Below, piece by piece: positions 26,223 to 34,472 of a stretch of 64,000 nucleotides of DNA. The number at the start of each line of letters is the position of its first letter. Position 1 is the stretch's first letter. The notes under the pieces are model-generated. The model ran no database searches. It had not been told where the DNA came from and saw only the letters and a program-made list of their open reading frames with translations. This DNA comes from Denitromonas halophila (GTDB lineage Bacteria > Pseudomonadota > Gammaproteobacteria > Burkholderiales > Rhodocyclaceae): assembly GCF_007625155.1 (NCBI RefSeq), contig NZ_VMNK01000017.1, positions 62,001 to 126,000 on the forward strand, read 5' to 3'. A program made the translations under genes and the position numbers.

Positions 26223-26263
26223 AGTATGACTATGCGCAAAATAGGGGCGTTGACATGGATCAA
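26223..26263 (-). promoter_or_regulatory. FNR-dependent promoter of the candidate small RNA
   Basis: On the minus strand TTGATCCATGTCAA (26250-26263; 9 of 10 positions) and a CATACT -10 (26223-26228; 4 of 6) have the exact class II spacing seen at ccoN. It lies between ccoS and ccoN with its own terminator downstream, so it cannot easily be the ccoN promoter. Confidence 0.75.
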
Positions 26264-26291
26264 TCTGGAAAAATAGTCAGCCGAGATGCGA

Positions 26292-26507
26292 TCAATCAGC
26301 CGACGTCCCGCCCGTTTTTTTTGGGGTATTTCCGGCCGGACCGTCGGCATCCTTCGCCGACGGCGGTTTATCGTCGTCCATCATCATTCTATACGCGGGC
26401 CCCTCGAGGTCGTCGAACTGCCCCGAGCGCACCGACCACCAGAACAGCAGGCCGATCACAAAGACCAGCAAGACGGAAAGTGGAATCAGCAAATACAAGC
26501 TATCCAT
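26292..26507 (-). CDS. ccoS: cbb3 maturation protein CcoS
   Basis: 71 residues. It starts MDSLYLLIPLSVLLVFVIG, the CcoS signature, with one membrane helix and FWWSVRSGQFDDLEGPAYR after it. CcoS is required for cofactor insertion into cbb3. ATG 26507 is chosen on family alignment; a GTG at 26513 would overlap the ccoI stop by 4 bp. Confidence 0.93.
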   Translation of the reverse strand: MDSLYLLIPLSVLLVFVIGLLFWWSVRSGQFDDLEGPAYRMMMDDDKPPSAKDADGPAGNTPKKTGGTSAD

Positions 26508-26509
26508 GA

Positions 26510-28978
26510 TCACTCACGCGCCGAGCGTCCACGCTGCAAACGCAAAGCGTTGAGCACGACAAAAAGGGAGCTGGCTGACATGCCGATACCCGCCATCCAG
26601 GGCGTCACCCACCCTGCCACGGCCAGCGGAATGGCCAGAAAATTGTAGCCGAATGACCAGAACAGGTTTTGCCGGATGATCTTCATAGTGCGCCGCGCCA
26701 GCACAATGCCCTCGGTCAGCGCCATCATCTGACCGCCCAGCAGGACGATATCAGCGTGCGTCCGGGCCAACTCGGTGCCCTCGCCCATCGCAATCGACAC
26801 ATGCGCCTTGGCGAGCACCGGCGCGTCATTGACGCCATCACCGACCATCGCCACCACGCGCCCCTGCGCCTGAAGCGTCTCGATGGCCGCATGCTTGTCC
26901 TGCGGTGACAGCCCGCCAGAGGCATTCGCCACACCGAGCTTTTCCGCAAAGGCCTTGACCGTCTGCGACGCATCGCCGCTCAGAATGCCGAGCGCCAGAC
27001 CGTGAGCGGCCATCCACTGCAGCGCCTCGCGCGCCTGCGGCCGGGTCTCGTCCTCCAGCAGCAAGATGGCCAGCCAGCCTTTGTCGCCGCCCAAAAATAC
27101 TGGCGTCCGAATGTCGCCCGGGGCGGCACGGAGCGCCACCGGCAACGGAGAGCGCGCCAACTCTTCGACAAAATCCTCGCGTCCGATGCGATAACGCTGC
27201 CCATCGACCACGCCTTCGACGCCCCGCCCGGTCTGCGCGATGACGGCCATGGCCTGCTTGCGCACGCCTTTCGACGCCGCGCGGACACCGGAGGCGATGG
27301 CATGCTCCGAGCCCTGCTCGAGCGCCGCGGCGATAGCCAGCGCGATCTGTCGATCCACGCCGTCGGCGGTATGTATGTCCGCCAGACGCACCGCGCCCTC
27401 GGTCAGCGTGCCCGTCTTGTCGAACATGATGGTATCGGCGCTCGCCAGTGCTTCAATCGCGTGGCCGCGGGTGACCAGCACGCCGCGCCGAGCCAGTGCA
27501 TCCGACGCCACCGTGAGCGCTGCCGGCGTGGCCAGCGACAGGGCGCAGGGACAGCTCACCACCAGTACCGACACAAACACCCACAACGCGCGATCAGCAT
27601 CCACCAGATACCAGCCGATGCCGGCCGATACCGCCAGCACCAGCAGCGCCGCGATGAAATAGCCCGCGATGCGGTCGGCCTGCCGCACCAGTTGCGGCTT
27701 CTCGGTGGCAGCGCGCTCCATCAATCGCAAAATGGCGGCCAGGCGCGTGGCGTCGCCGACTTGCTCGACCTCCACCACCACCGGGCTGCTGATGTTCAAG
27801 CTGCCGCCCGTCACCACCGCACCGACCGACTTGGGCACCGGCCGGCTCTCGCCGGTCAGCAAGGATTCATCGGCCGCACTTTCACCCTCGAGCACCCGCC
27901 CGTCCGCAGGAATCGCCTCGCCCGGCTTCACCCGCACGCGGTCACCCGGCACCAGCGTCGACACGGGCACGCGCTCATCGCTGCCATCGACCAGCACCCG
28001 CTCGGCAAACGCCGGCAAGACTTTGCCCAGGGCCTCGACCCCGCGCACGGCCTTCTGCCGCGCAATCATCTCTAAATAGCGACCACACAGCAGGAAGAAC
28101 ACAAACATCGCCACCGAGTCGAAATACACCTCGCCCGACGCAATCACCGTGGCGTAGCAACTCGCCGCAAAGGCGCTGCCGACCCCTAGCGCCACCGGCA
28201 CATCCATGCCGAGGCGCATCAGACGTACATCGCGCCAGGCCCGCTGAAAGAAGGGCGCGGCCGAGTACAGCACCACCGGCACGGTCAGCACCAGGCTGGC
28301 CCAGCGCAAGAGCTGGTCGATATCGGCGGTGATGTCGCCCTCGCCCGCCACATAGGCGGGGATGGCGTACATCATCACCTGCATCATCCCGAAACCGGCC
28401 ACAAACAGGCGCCACAGGGCGCTGCGGCGCTCGCGCCGGGCGATCTCCTCCGAGCGGGCTTCATCATAGGGATAGGCGCGGTAACCGATGGCCTGGATGG
28501 CACCGAGAATGTCTGACAGCTTGACCCGCTCGGCGTCCCAGCGGACGCGGGCACGCCGGGTCGCGTAGTTGATCTCGATCGCTTCAACGCCAGGCAGCCG
28601 CGCCACATGCTGCTCATTCAGCCACACACAGGCCGCGCAGGTAATGCCCTCAAGCAAGAGCGAAGCCTCGCGACTGTGCTCGCTGAGGGGGCGGACGAAG
28701 GTCTTCTGGAAGTCGGGATGATCAAACAGCCCGAGCTCGCCGAGCGCCTCGGGCAGCGCTTCCTTGCGCGACTCGGGCAAGGCGTCGCGATGGCGGTAGT
28801 AGTCGGTCAGGCCGGTATCCACAATCGCCTGCGCCACCGCCTGACACCCCGCACAACACATGTGACGGCGCTCGCCGCCAATCACCACGTCGTAACGGAC
28901 ACCGTCAGTCGCGGGCAGGCCGCAGTGGTAGCACTCGCCGCTGTCATCAACCGCCGCGTCGGATCGATCAGACACCAT
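26510..28978 (-). CDS. ccoI: CcoI/FixI copper P-type ATPase for cbb3 assembly
   Basis: 822 residues. An N-terminal region with CYHCGLPA and MCCAGCQAV cysteine motifs is typical of CcoI. Then come an HMA domain (GITCAACVW), membrane helices, LTGES, the CPC site in [24 protein letters not shown] and GDGVNDAPVL. This slow CopA2-type pump delivers copper to the periplasm for the oxidase rather than for detoxification, complementing CopA at 5326. The ATG at 28978 has a close GAGG site. It overlaps or abuts ccoS. Confidence 0.95.
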   Translation of the reverse strand: MVSDRSDAAVDDSGECYHCGLPATDGVRYDVVIGGERRHMCCAGCQAVAQAIVDTGLTDYYRHRDALPESRKEALPEALGELGLFDHPDFQKTFVRPLSEHSREASLLLEGITCAACVWLNEQHVARLPGVEAIEINYATRRARVRWDAERVKLSDILGAIQAIGYRAYPYDEARSEEIARRERRSALWRLFVAGFGMMQVMMYAIPAYVAGEGDITADIDQLLRWASLVLTVPVVLYSAAPFFQRAWRDVRLMRLGMDVPVALGVGSAFAASCYATVIASGEVYFDSVAMFVFFLLCGRYLEMIARQKAVRGVEALGKVLPAFAERVLVDGSDERVPVSTLVPGDRVRVKPGEAIPADGRVLEGESAADESLLTGESRPVPKSVGAVVTGGSLNISSPVVVEVEQVGDATRLAAILRLMERAATEKPQLVRQADRIAGYFIAALLVLAVSAGIGWYLVDADRALWVFVSVLVVSCPCALSLATPAALTVASDALARRGVLVTRGHAIEALASADTIMFDKTGTLTEGAVRLADIHTADGVDRQIALAIAAALEQGSEHAIASGVRAASKGVRKQAMAVIAQTGRGVEGVVDGQRYRIGREDFVEELARSPLPVALRAAPGDIRTPVFLGGDKGWLAILLLEDETRPQAREALQWMAAHGLALGILSGDASQTVKAFAEKLGVANASGGLSPQDKHAAIETLQAQGRVVAMVGDGVNDAPVLAKAHVSIAMGEGTELARTHADIVLLGGQMMALTEGIVLARRTMKIIRQNLFWSFGYNFLAIPLAVAGWVTPWMAGIGMSASSLFVVLNALRLQRGRSARE

Positions 28979-29070
28979 AAACCTCGATGAAAAACCTCGG
29001 TGCACATTGCGCCGCACCAACCGACGCCTTGTATCACACTTGCGCGAACGCCCCAAACCGCACGCCCATG

Positions 29071-29099
29071 AAAAACGCGACCACCCGGGTCGCGTTTTT
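29071..29099 (-). terminator. Intrinsic terminator after the SDR gene
   Basis: A 12-bp perfect stem, AAAAACGCGACC (29071-29082) with GGTCGCGTTTTT (29088-29099), loop of 5. The A/T ends make it usable from both strands. It separates the SDR gene from ccoI. Confidence 0.85.
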
Positions 29100-29119
29100 T
29101 GTCCGACAACACCGCGAGA

Positions 29120-29887
29120 TTACTTCGGCGCCATGCGGATCGAGCCATCCAGACGAATCACCTCGCCATTCAGATAGCTGTTCTCGGCGATGTGACGCAC
29201 CAGCGCCGCGTACTCCGACGGCTTGCCCATGCGCGAGGGGAAGGGCACCATCTTGCCCAGCGCGTCCTGCACTTCGGCCGGCATGCCCATCAGCATCGGT
29301 GTTTCCATGATGCCCGGGGCAATGGTCATCACGCGAATGCCCGAGCGCGCCAGCTCGCGCGCCACCGGCAAGGTCAGCGCCACCACGCCGCCTTTCGATG
29401 CCGCGTAGGCCGCTTGACCGATCTGGCCATCAAAGGCGGCCACCGACGCAGTACTGACGATCACACCGCGTTCACCCATCGCGTTGGGCGTGTTCTGGCT
29501 CATCGCTTCGGCGGCCAGACGGATCATGTTGAAGGTGCCGATCAGGTTGATCCCGACCACCTTGGCAAAGGAAGCCAGGCGGTGCGCGCCTTCGCGCCCA
29601 AGCACTTTCTCTGCCGGCGCCACACCCGCGCAGTTCACCAGGCCGGTGACCGAGCCAAAGGCTTCGGCTGCCGCGGCAAAAGCGGCGCGAGCACTGCTTT
29701 CATCCGTCACGTCAGTTGTTACGAAGCGTGCCGCAGCGCCCAGTTCGGCTGCACGTGCTTCGCCGGCTTCGACGTTTACATCCACCAACACCACGCTACC
29801 GCCGGCCTCGACCACCATCTGTGCCGTCGCGGCGCCCAATCCTGAGCCGCCGCCGGTTACGACAAAAACACTGCCTTTCAAATCCAT
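29120..29887 (-). CDS. Short-chain dehydrogenase, 3-hydroxyacyl-CoA dehydrogenase type II-like
   Basis: 255 residues. The NAD site [10 protein letters not shown] and the catalytic [20 protein letters not shown] (Ser, Tyr-x3-Lys) are present, with VNCAGVAPA. The overall pattern ([29 protein letters not shown]) is that of human HSD17B10-like enzymes, which oxidise 3-hydroxyacyl-CoA or 2-methyl-3-hydroxybutyryl-CoA. The start at 29887 has a GAGGGCAGG site. A perfect 18-bp palindrome 40 bp upstream suggests dedicated repression. Confidence 0.85.
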   Translation of the reverse strand: MDLKGSVFVVTGGGSGLGAATAQMVVEAGGSVVLVDVNVEAGEARAAELGAAARFVTTDVTDESSARAAFAAAAEAFGSVTGLVNCAGVAPAEKVLGREGAHRLASFAKVVGINLIGTFNMIRLAAEAMSQNTPNAMGERGVIVSTASVAAFDGQIGQAAYAASKGGVVALTLPVARELARSGIRVMTIAPGIMETPMLMGMPAEVQDALGKMVPFPSRMGKPSEYAALVRHIAENSYLNGEVIRLDGSIRMAPK

Positions 29888-29926
29888 CGCCCTGCCCTCG
29901 AAAAAGTTATCCGGAACACAATAAGC

Positions 29927-29944
29927 GACGTTGACGTCAACGTC
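29927..29944. promoter_or_regulatory. Perfect 18-bp palindrome, probable operator
   Basis: GACGTTGACGTCAACGTC is its own reverse complement. It lies 40 bp upstream of the SDR start codon. Its ACGT-rich form resembles operators of regulators of branched-chain acid or acyl-CoA catabolism (for example LiuR-type sites); no regulator gene is adjacent. Confidence 0.6.
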
Positions 29945-30130
29945 AACATGCTTCCCGCTCGCCAGTCGATCAGCGCAGCATGCCACGTGGCTCACGCACA
30001 GTCCTGCCAAAGAGACGACCGGCAGGAACGTGCCAGATAGCCGCTGTCACGACACCTGTCGTGCCCAAGACCAGCACAGCCGCTAGAATAGAACGCTACC
30101 GTCGCCCACATCACAACAACAGGACGCCAC

Positions 30131-31576
30131 ATGTCTCGCCACACCAAGATCGTCGCCACACTCGGCCCCGCCTCCTCCGACCCCGCCGTCCTCGAAGCCA
30201 TGGTGCATGCCGGGGTGGATGTGGTGCGCATGAACTTCTCGCACGGCACGCCTGAAGATCACATCGCCCGCGCCAATGCCATTCGCGAGGTGAGCGCACG
30301 CACCCGGCGGCCGGTCGGCATTCTGGCCGACTTGCAGGGACCAAAGATCCGGGTCGGCAAATTTGCCGACGGCAAGGTCACGCTCAAAAAAGACGCGGCC
30401 TTCATTCTCGACGCCACCTGCGAACTGGGTGACGAAACCCGTGTCGGCCTCGACTATCCCGACCTGCCCGGCGATGTCGGCCCTGGCGACATCCTGCTGC
30501 TCGACGACGGCCGGCTCAAGGTCAGCGTCGAGAAAGTGATCGGCACCGCCATTCACTGCACCGTCCGCGTCGGCGGCCTGCTCTCCAACAACAAGGGCAT
30601 CAACCGCCAGGGCGGCGGTCTCTCGGCCCCGGCGCTGACTGCCAAGGACATGGACGATGTGCGCACGGCGGCCAAGATCGGCGTCGACTTCATCGCCGTC
30701 TCCTTCCCCAAGAGCGCGGCCGACATGTACATGGCCCGCCAACTGATGCGCGCCGCCGGCGGCAAGGCGCTGCTGATTGCCAAGATCGAGCGCACAGAGG
30801 CGGTCACCAACCTGGAAGAAATCCTCGACGCCTCCGACGGCATTATGGTGGCGCGCGGCGACCTGGCGGTCGAAGTGGGCGACGCGGCCGTACCGGCGCT
30901 GCAAAAGAAGATGATTCGCGCCGCCCGCGAGAAGAACAAGCTGACCATCACCGCCACCCAGATGATGGAGTCGATGATCACCAGCCCGGTGCCGACCCGC
31001 GCCGAGGTGTCCGACGTGGCCAACGCGGTGCTCGACGGCACCGACGCCGTCATGCTGTCGGCCGAGACTGCCGCCGGCAGTTTCCCGGTCGAAGTGGTCG
31101 AAGCCATGTCGCGGGTGTGTCTGGAAGCCGAAAAATCATCCGAAGTCACGCTCGACCGCGATGTACTCAACCGCACCTTCACGCGCATCGACCAGTCCAT
31201 CGCCATGGCCGCCATCTGGACGGCCCACCACCTCAAGGTCAAGGCCATCGCCGCCCTCACCCAGACCGGCTCCACCGCGCTGTGGATGAGCCGGCTCAAC
31301 AGCGGCGTGCCGATCTACGCTCTCACGCCCGAAAAAGCCGCGCGCAACCAGATGACGCTGTACCGCGAGGTGTATCCGCTGCTCATGTCGCAGCCACACC
31401 AGGACCGCGACATGCTGTTGTGGGAAGCCGAGCGCATCCTCATCGACCAGGGCGTGGTCACCTACGGCGACCTGATCGTGCTCACCATCGGCGAGCCAAT
31501 CGGCACCGCCGGCGGCACCAACACCTTGAAGATCGTGCGGGTCGGCGAGCACACGGCACCGAACTCGGCCGACTGA
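30131..31576 (+). CDS. pyk: Pyruvate kinase
   Basis: 481 residues, the size of bacterial type II enzymes. It converts phosphoenolpyruvate and ADP to pyruvate and ATP. The N-terminal RHTKIVATLGPASSDP, the active-site segment IAKIERTEAVTNLEEI, the ARGDLAVEVG loop and TATQMMESMI are conserved. A TAGAAT -10 at 30084 fits a promoter. It ends before a strong terminator at 31689. Confidence 0.96.
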   Translation: MSRHTKIVATLGPASSDPAVLEAMVHAGVDVVRMNFSHGTPEDHIARANAIREVSARTRRPVGILADLQGPKIRVGKFADGKVTLKKDAAFILDATCELGDETRVGLDYPDLPGDVGPGDILLLDDGRLKVSVEKVIGTAIHCTVRVGGLLSNNKGINRQGGGLSAPALTAKDMDDVRTAAKIGVDFIAVSFPKSAADMYMARQLMRAAGGKALLIAKIERTEAVTNLEEILDASDGIMVARGDLAVEVGDAAVPALQKKMIRAAREKNKLTITATQMMESMITSPVPTRAEVSDVANAVLDGTDAVMLSAETAAGSFPVEVVEAMSRVCLEAEKSSEVTLDRDVLNRTFTRIDQSIAMAAIWTAHHLKVKAIAALTQTGSTALWMSRLNSGVPIYALTPEKAARNQMTLYREVYPLLMSQPHQDRDMLLWEAERILIDQGVVTYGDLIVLTIGEPIGTAGGTNTLKIVRVGEHTAPNSAD

Positions 31577-31595
31577 AAGAGAATACCGGCCCCTG

Positions 31596-31660
31596 CGCTG
31601 CCGCCCAAAGGGGCGCAGCCCGGCTTGGGGCGGCCCTGCGCCGGGCGGGAACGGCCCAAG
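31596..31660. repeat. GC-rich palindromic intergenic sequence
   Basis: Interlocking inverted repeats (CTGCGC against GCGCAG; GCCGCCC against GGGGCGGC) just after pyk. It looks like the dispersed palindromic sequences common between genes in betaproteobacteria; only one copy is in this window, so repetition is not shown. Confidence 0.35.
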
Positions 31661-31688
31661 CTTGACGCTGCACCGCTGCAAGATCCCG

Positions 31689-31722
31689 ACGGCCGCCGCT
31701 CTGCTAGACTGGCGGCCGTTTT
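31689..31722 (+). terminator. Terminator after pyk
   Basis: A 9-bp stem, ACGGCCGCC (31689-31697) with GGCGGCCGT (31711-31719), then TTTT. It ends pyk before the riboswitch leader; the bluB leader must start in or after its loop. Confidence 0.7.
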
Positions 31723-31734
31723 CATGTCGCTTTC

Positions 31735-31908
31735 CGGTGCCCGTCTCAAGACGGGAGAATCGGGAATGCGGTGAGGCGGCGGGGCCTGCCCCGGCCGCCG
31801 ATTCCGCAACGTGCCCAACGCTGTGAGGGGGATGTCTGCCGCAACATGCCACTGCCCAAACGGGCGGGAAGGCGCGGCAGACGCTGAACCCGAGTCAGAA
31901 GACCGGCC
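31735..31908 (+). promoter_or_regulatory. Cobalamin riboswitch
   Basis: The AdoCbl-class architecture is readable: GGTGCCCG with ACGGGAGAATCGGGAATGC GGTGAG at the 5' side, a long P3-P6 region, the GCCACTG core segment at 31848-31854, GGGAAGGC at 31866-31873, and the 3' B12 box with CCGAGTCAGAAGACCGGCC at 31890-31908. It lies 66 bp upstream of bluB. GGCCGG at its end could pair with CCGGCC at 31936, a possible expression platform; no T-run follows, so translational control is more likely than termination. Confidence 0.9.
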
Positions 31909-31973
31909 GGAGAGCGTTTTCATCGGCAGCCAGGCCCGGCCGCCGTGCACTACGCTTGAATCAAGGGGACTCC

Positions 31974-32726
31974 ATGCAAGCGACTCAAGGTCATCAGACC
32001 ATCCATCAGTTCAGCGACGCCGACCGCGCCGTCATCTACCGCAACATCCTCGCCCGCCGCGATGTGCGCGGCCAGTTCCTGCCCGACCCGGTGCCGGACG
32101 ACATGCTGGCGCGCATCCTCACCGCAGCACACTTTGCGCCCTCGGTGGGCTTCATGCAGCCGTGGAGCTTTGTGCTGGTGCGCGACGCGGCGATCAAGCG
32201 GCAGGTACATGACGCCTTCACCACCGCCAATGCCGAAGCCGCCGACATGTTCGAAGGCGAGCAGCGCGAGACCTACAAAACCCTGCGCCTCGAAGGCATC
32301 GTCGAAGCCCCGATCAACCTGTGCATCACCTGCGACCGCGACCGCGCCGGCCCGGTGGTGATCGGCCGCACGCATATCAAGGCGATGGACATCTACAGCT
32401 CGGTCTGCGCCGTACAAAACCTGTGGCTGGCCGCGCGCGCCGAAGGCCTTGGCGTGGGCTGGGTGAGCATCTTCAAGCAATCGGCCATTCGCGAGATTCT
32501 GCAGCTGCCCGAGCGCATCATGCCGGTGGCCTACCTGTGTATCGGCAAGGTCAGCCATTTCTTCGACAAGCCCGAACTTGAAGCGGCCGGTTGGCGCCAG
32601 CGCCTGCCGCTCGAAGAACTGCTGCATTTCGACACCTGGGGTGGCGCCGACAAAAATGCCGATGGCCTGAACGCCGAACTCCGCGCCTGCCAGGCCAAGG
32701 CCTCGCAAGGCATTCCGCCCGTGTGA
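31974..32726 (+). CDS. bluB: 5,6-dimethylbenzimidazole synthase
   Basis: 250 residues, nitroreductase fold. BluB breaks down reduced FMN with O2 to form the lower ligand of vitamin B12. Typical segments are RRDVRGQFLPDPV, AAHFAPSVGFMQPWSFV and GLGVGWVSIF. The cobalamin riboswitch just upstream confirms the pathway. Start 31974 has an AAGGGGA site. No other cobalamin genes are adjacent. The reaction needs oxygen, notable in an organism otherwise equipped for low oxygen. Confidence 0.93.
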   Translation: MQATQGHQTIHQFSDADRAVIYRNILARRDVRGQFLPDPVPDDMLARILTAAHFAPSVGFMQPWSFVLVRDAAIKRQVHDAFTTANAEAADMFEGEQRETYKTLRLEGIVEAPINLCITCDRDRAGPVVIGRTHIKAMDIYSSVCAVQNLWLAARAEGLGVGWVSIFKQSAIREILQLPERIMPVAYLCIGKVSHFFDKPELEAAGWRQRLPLEELLHFDTWGGADKNADGLNAELRACQAKASQGIPPV

Positions 32727-32824
32727 CGCCTGACGCACCGCAACAGCGGCACTCACGGTAAAATAATCGCGTTTTGCCGGCGCCCGATGCGCCGGCACGC
32801 TTCGACCCCAATCAGGAGACACCC

Positions 32825-33889
32825 ATGCCGCTCGTATCCATGCGACAGCTTCTCGACCATGCAGCAGAGCACAGCTATGGCCTGCCCGCCTTCAACGTCA
32901 ACAACCTGGAGCAGGTCCAGGCCATCATGGAAGCGGCCGCCGAACTCGACAGCCCGGTGATCATGCAAGCCTCGGCCGGTGCCCGCAAATACGCCGGCGA
33001 AGCCTTTCTGCGCCACCTGATCGACGCCGCCGTCGAAGCCTACCCGCACATCCCCGTCGTCATGCACCAGGACCACGGCCAGTCGCCGGCGGTGTGCCTC
33101 ACCGCCATCCGCTCCGGTTTCTCGTCGGTGATGATGGACGGCTCGCTGCTCGAAGACGGCAAGACTCCGGCCTCCTACGACTACAACGTCGAAGTCACCC
33201 GCAAGGTGGTCGAGATGTCCCACGCCATCGGCGTGACGGTCGAGGGCGAACTGGGCTGCCTCGGCTCGCTCGAAACCGGTGAAGCCGGCGAGGAAGACGG
33301 CCACGGCGCCGAAGGCAAGCTGGACCACTCGCAACTGCTCACCGACCCCGATCAGGCCGCCGACTTCGTCAAGCTGACCGACTGCGACGCCCTGGCCATC
33401 GCCATCGGCACCAGCCACGGCGCCTACAAATTCACCCGCAAGCCCACCGGCGACATCCTCGCCATCGACCGCATCAAGGCCATCCACCAGCGCATCCCCA
33501 ACACCCACCTGGTCATGCACGGCTCCAGTTCGGTGCCGCAAGAGCTGCTGGCGATCATCCGCGAGTTTGGCGGCGACATGAAAGAAACCTACGGCGTGCC
33601 GGTCGAGGAAATCGTCGAAGGTATCAAGTACGGCGTGCGCAAGATCAACATCGACACCGACATCCGCCTGGCCATGACCGGCGCGATCCGCAAGTTCATG
33701 TTCGAGAACCCATCCAAGTTCGACCCGCGCGAATACCTCAAACCCGCCCGCGAGGCCGCCAAGCTGGTGGTCAAGGCGCGCTTCGAAGCCTTCGGCTGCG
33801 CTGGCCAGGCCAGCAAGATCAAGCCGGTCTCGCTCGACAAGATCGCCGCCCGCTACAAGGCTGGCGAGCTCACCCAGGTCGTGCGCTGA
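32825..33889 (+). CDS. fba: Fructose-bisphosphate aldolase, class II
   Basis: 354 residues. A zinc-dependent aldolase of glycolysis, gluconeogenesis or the Calvin cycle. Visible are the zinc ligand region [10 protein letters not shown], the [12 protein letters not shown] loop, [10 protein letters not shown] and VMHGSSSVP, matching the CbbA/Fba subgroup. ATG 32825 follows a CAGGAGA site. A TAAAAT -10 lies at 32759. A strong hairpin follows the stop. Confidence 0.95.
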   Translation: MPLVSMRQLLDHAAEHSYGLPAFNVNNLEQVQAIMEAAAELDSPVIMQASAGARKYAGEAFLRHLIDAAVEAYPHIPVVMHQDHGQSPAVCLTAIRSGFSSVMMDGSLLEDGKTPASYDYNVEVTRKVVEMSHAIGVTVEGELGCLGSLETGEAGEEDGHGAEGKLDHSQLLTDPDQAADFVKLTDCDALAIAIGTSHGAYKFTRKPTGDILAIDRIKAIHQRIPNTHLVMHGSSSVPQELLAIIREFGGDMKETYGVPVEEIVEGIKYGVRKINIDTDIRLAMTGAIRKFMFENPSKFDPREYLKPAREAAKLVVKARFEAFGCAGQASKIKPVSLDKIAARYKAGELTQVVR

Positions 33890-33910
33890 TCCACACGATG
33901 CTGGCGACAT

Positions 33911-33934
33911 CAACGGCACCTGCGGGTGCCGTTG
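33911..33934 (+). terminator. Strong hairpin after fba
   Basis: CAACGGCACC-TGCG-GGTGCCGTTG: a perfect 10-bp stem closed by a C(UNCG)G-type tetraloop. Only GTTGTCG follows rather than a T-run, so it may act as a weak terminator or mRNA 3'-end stabiliser. Confidence 0.55.
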
Positions 33935-33950
33935 TCGCATCCGGCCCACC

Positions 33951-34379
33951 ATGACACCCCCGACCGCCTGCTTCACCTACGGCTCGCTGATGTGCGACGA
34001 CATCTTTCGCGCCGTCACCGGTCAATCCTGCCCCGCCGAACCCGCTCGGCTGAACGGCTACCGCCGCCATCCGGTGCGCGGCGAAGACTACCCCGGCATC
34101 CGCCCCGCCGGCGATTCGAGCGTCGACGGCGTGCTCTATCACCTGCGCGATGCCACCGCGCTGGCGCGCCTCGACGCCTTTGAAGGCGCGCAGTACCAGC
34201 GCGAAGCCGTCGAGGCTCTGACACGCGATGGCATCACCATCATCGCCTGGGCCTTTATCTTTCACCCCGCCCACGCCCACCGGCTTGCGCCTGGCGACTG
34301 GGACGCCGAGCATTTCATGCGCCACAACAAAGCGCACTTCCTACGCCGACATTTTCCGACCGACCGGTCAGACATGTAA
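33951..34379 (+). CDS. Gamma-glutamylcyclotransferase-like (AIG2/GGCT fold) protein
   Basis: 142 residues. The glycine/substrate loop TYGSLM near the N-terminus and the catalytic-type acid in LARLDAFEG mark the GGCT-like fold. Such enzymes release 5-oxoproline from gamma-glutamyl compounds, but the real substrate is uncertain. It starts 62 bp after fba with a hairpin between. Confidence 0.75.
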   Translation: MTPPTACFTYGSLMCDDIFRAVTGQSCPAEPARLNGYRRHPVRGEDYPGIRPAGDSSVDGVLYHLRDATALARLDAFEGAQYQREAVEALTRDGITIIAWAFIFHPAHAHRLAPGDWDAEHFMRHNKAHFLRRHFPTDRSDM

Positions 34380-34472
34380 CCCGCGCCGTCACCGCCCTAC
34401 CCGGGCGTAAAACAGGCTGCTAAAGTAGGCCGCTTCCGGCGCTACGCCGCTCGCATCACGGTGCCTACGCCC

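Noticed and set aside
26012-26350. 112-codon minus-strand frame crossing the candidate small RNA
   Set aside because: It runs through the terminator T-run and both FNR boxes, lacks a ribosome site and resembles no protein.
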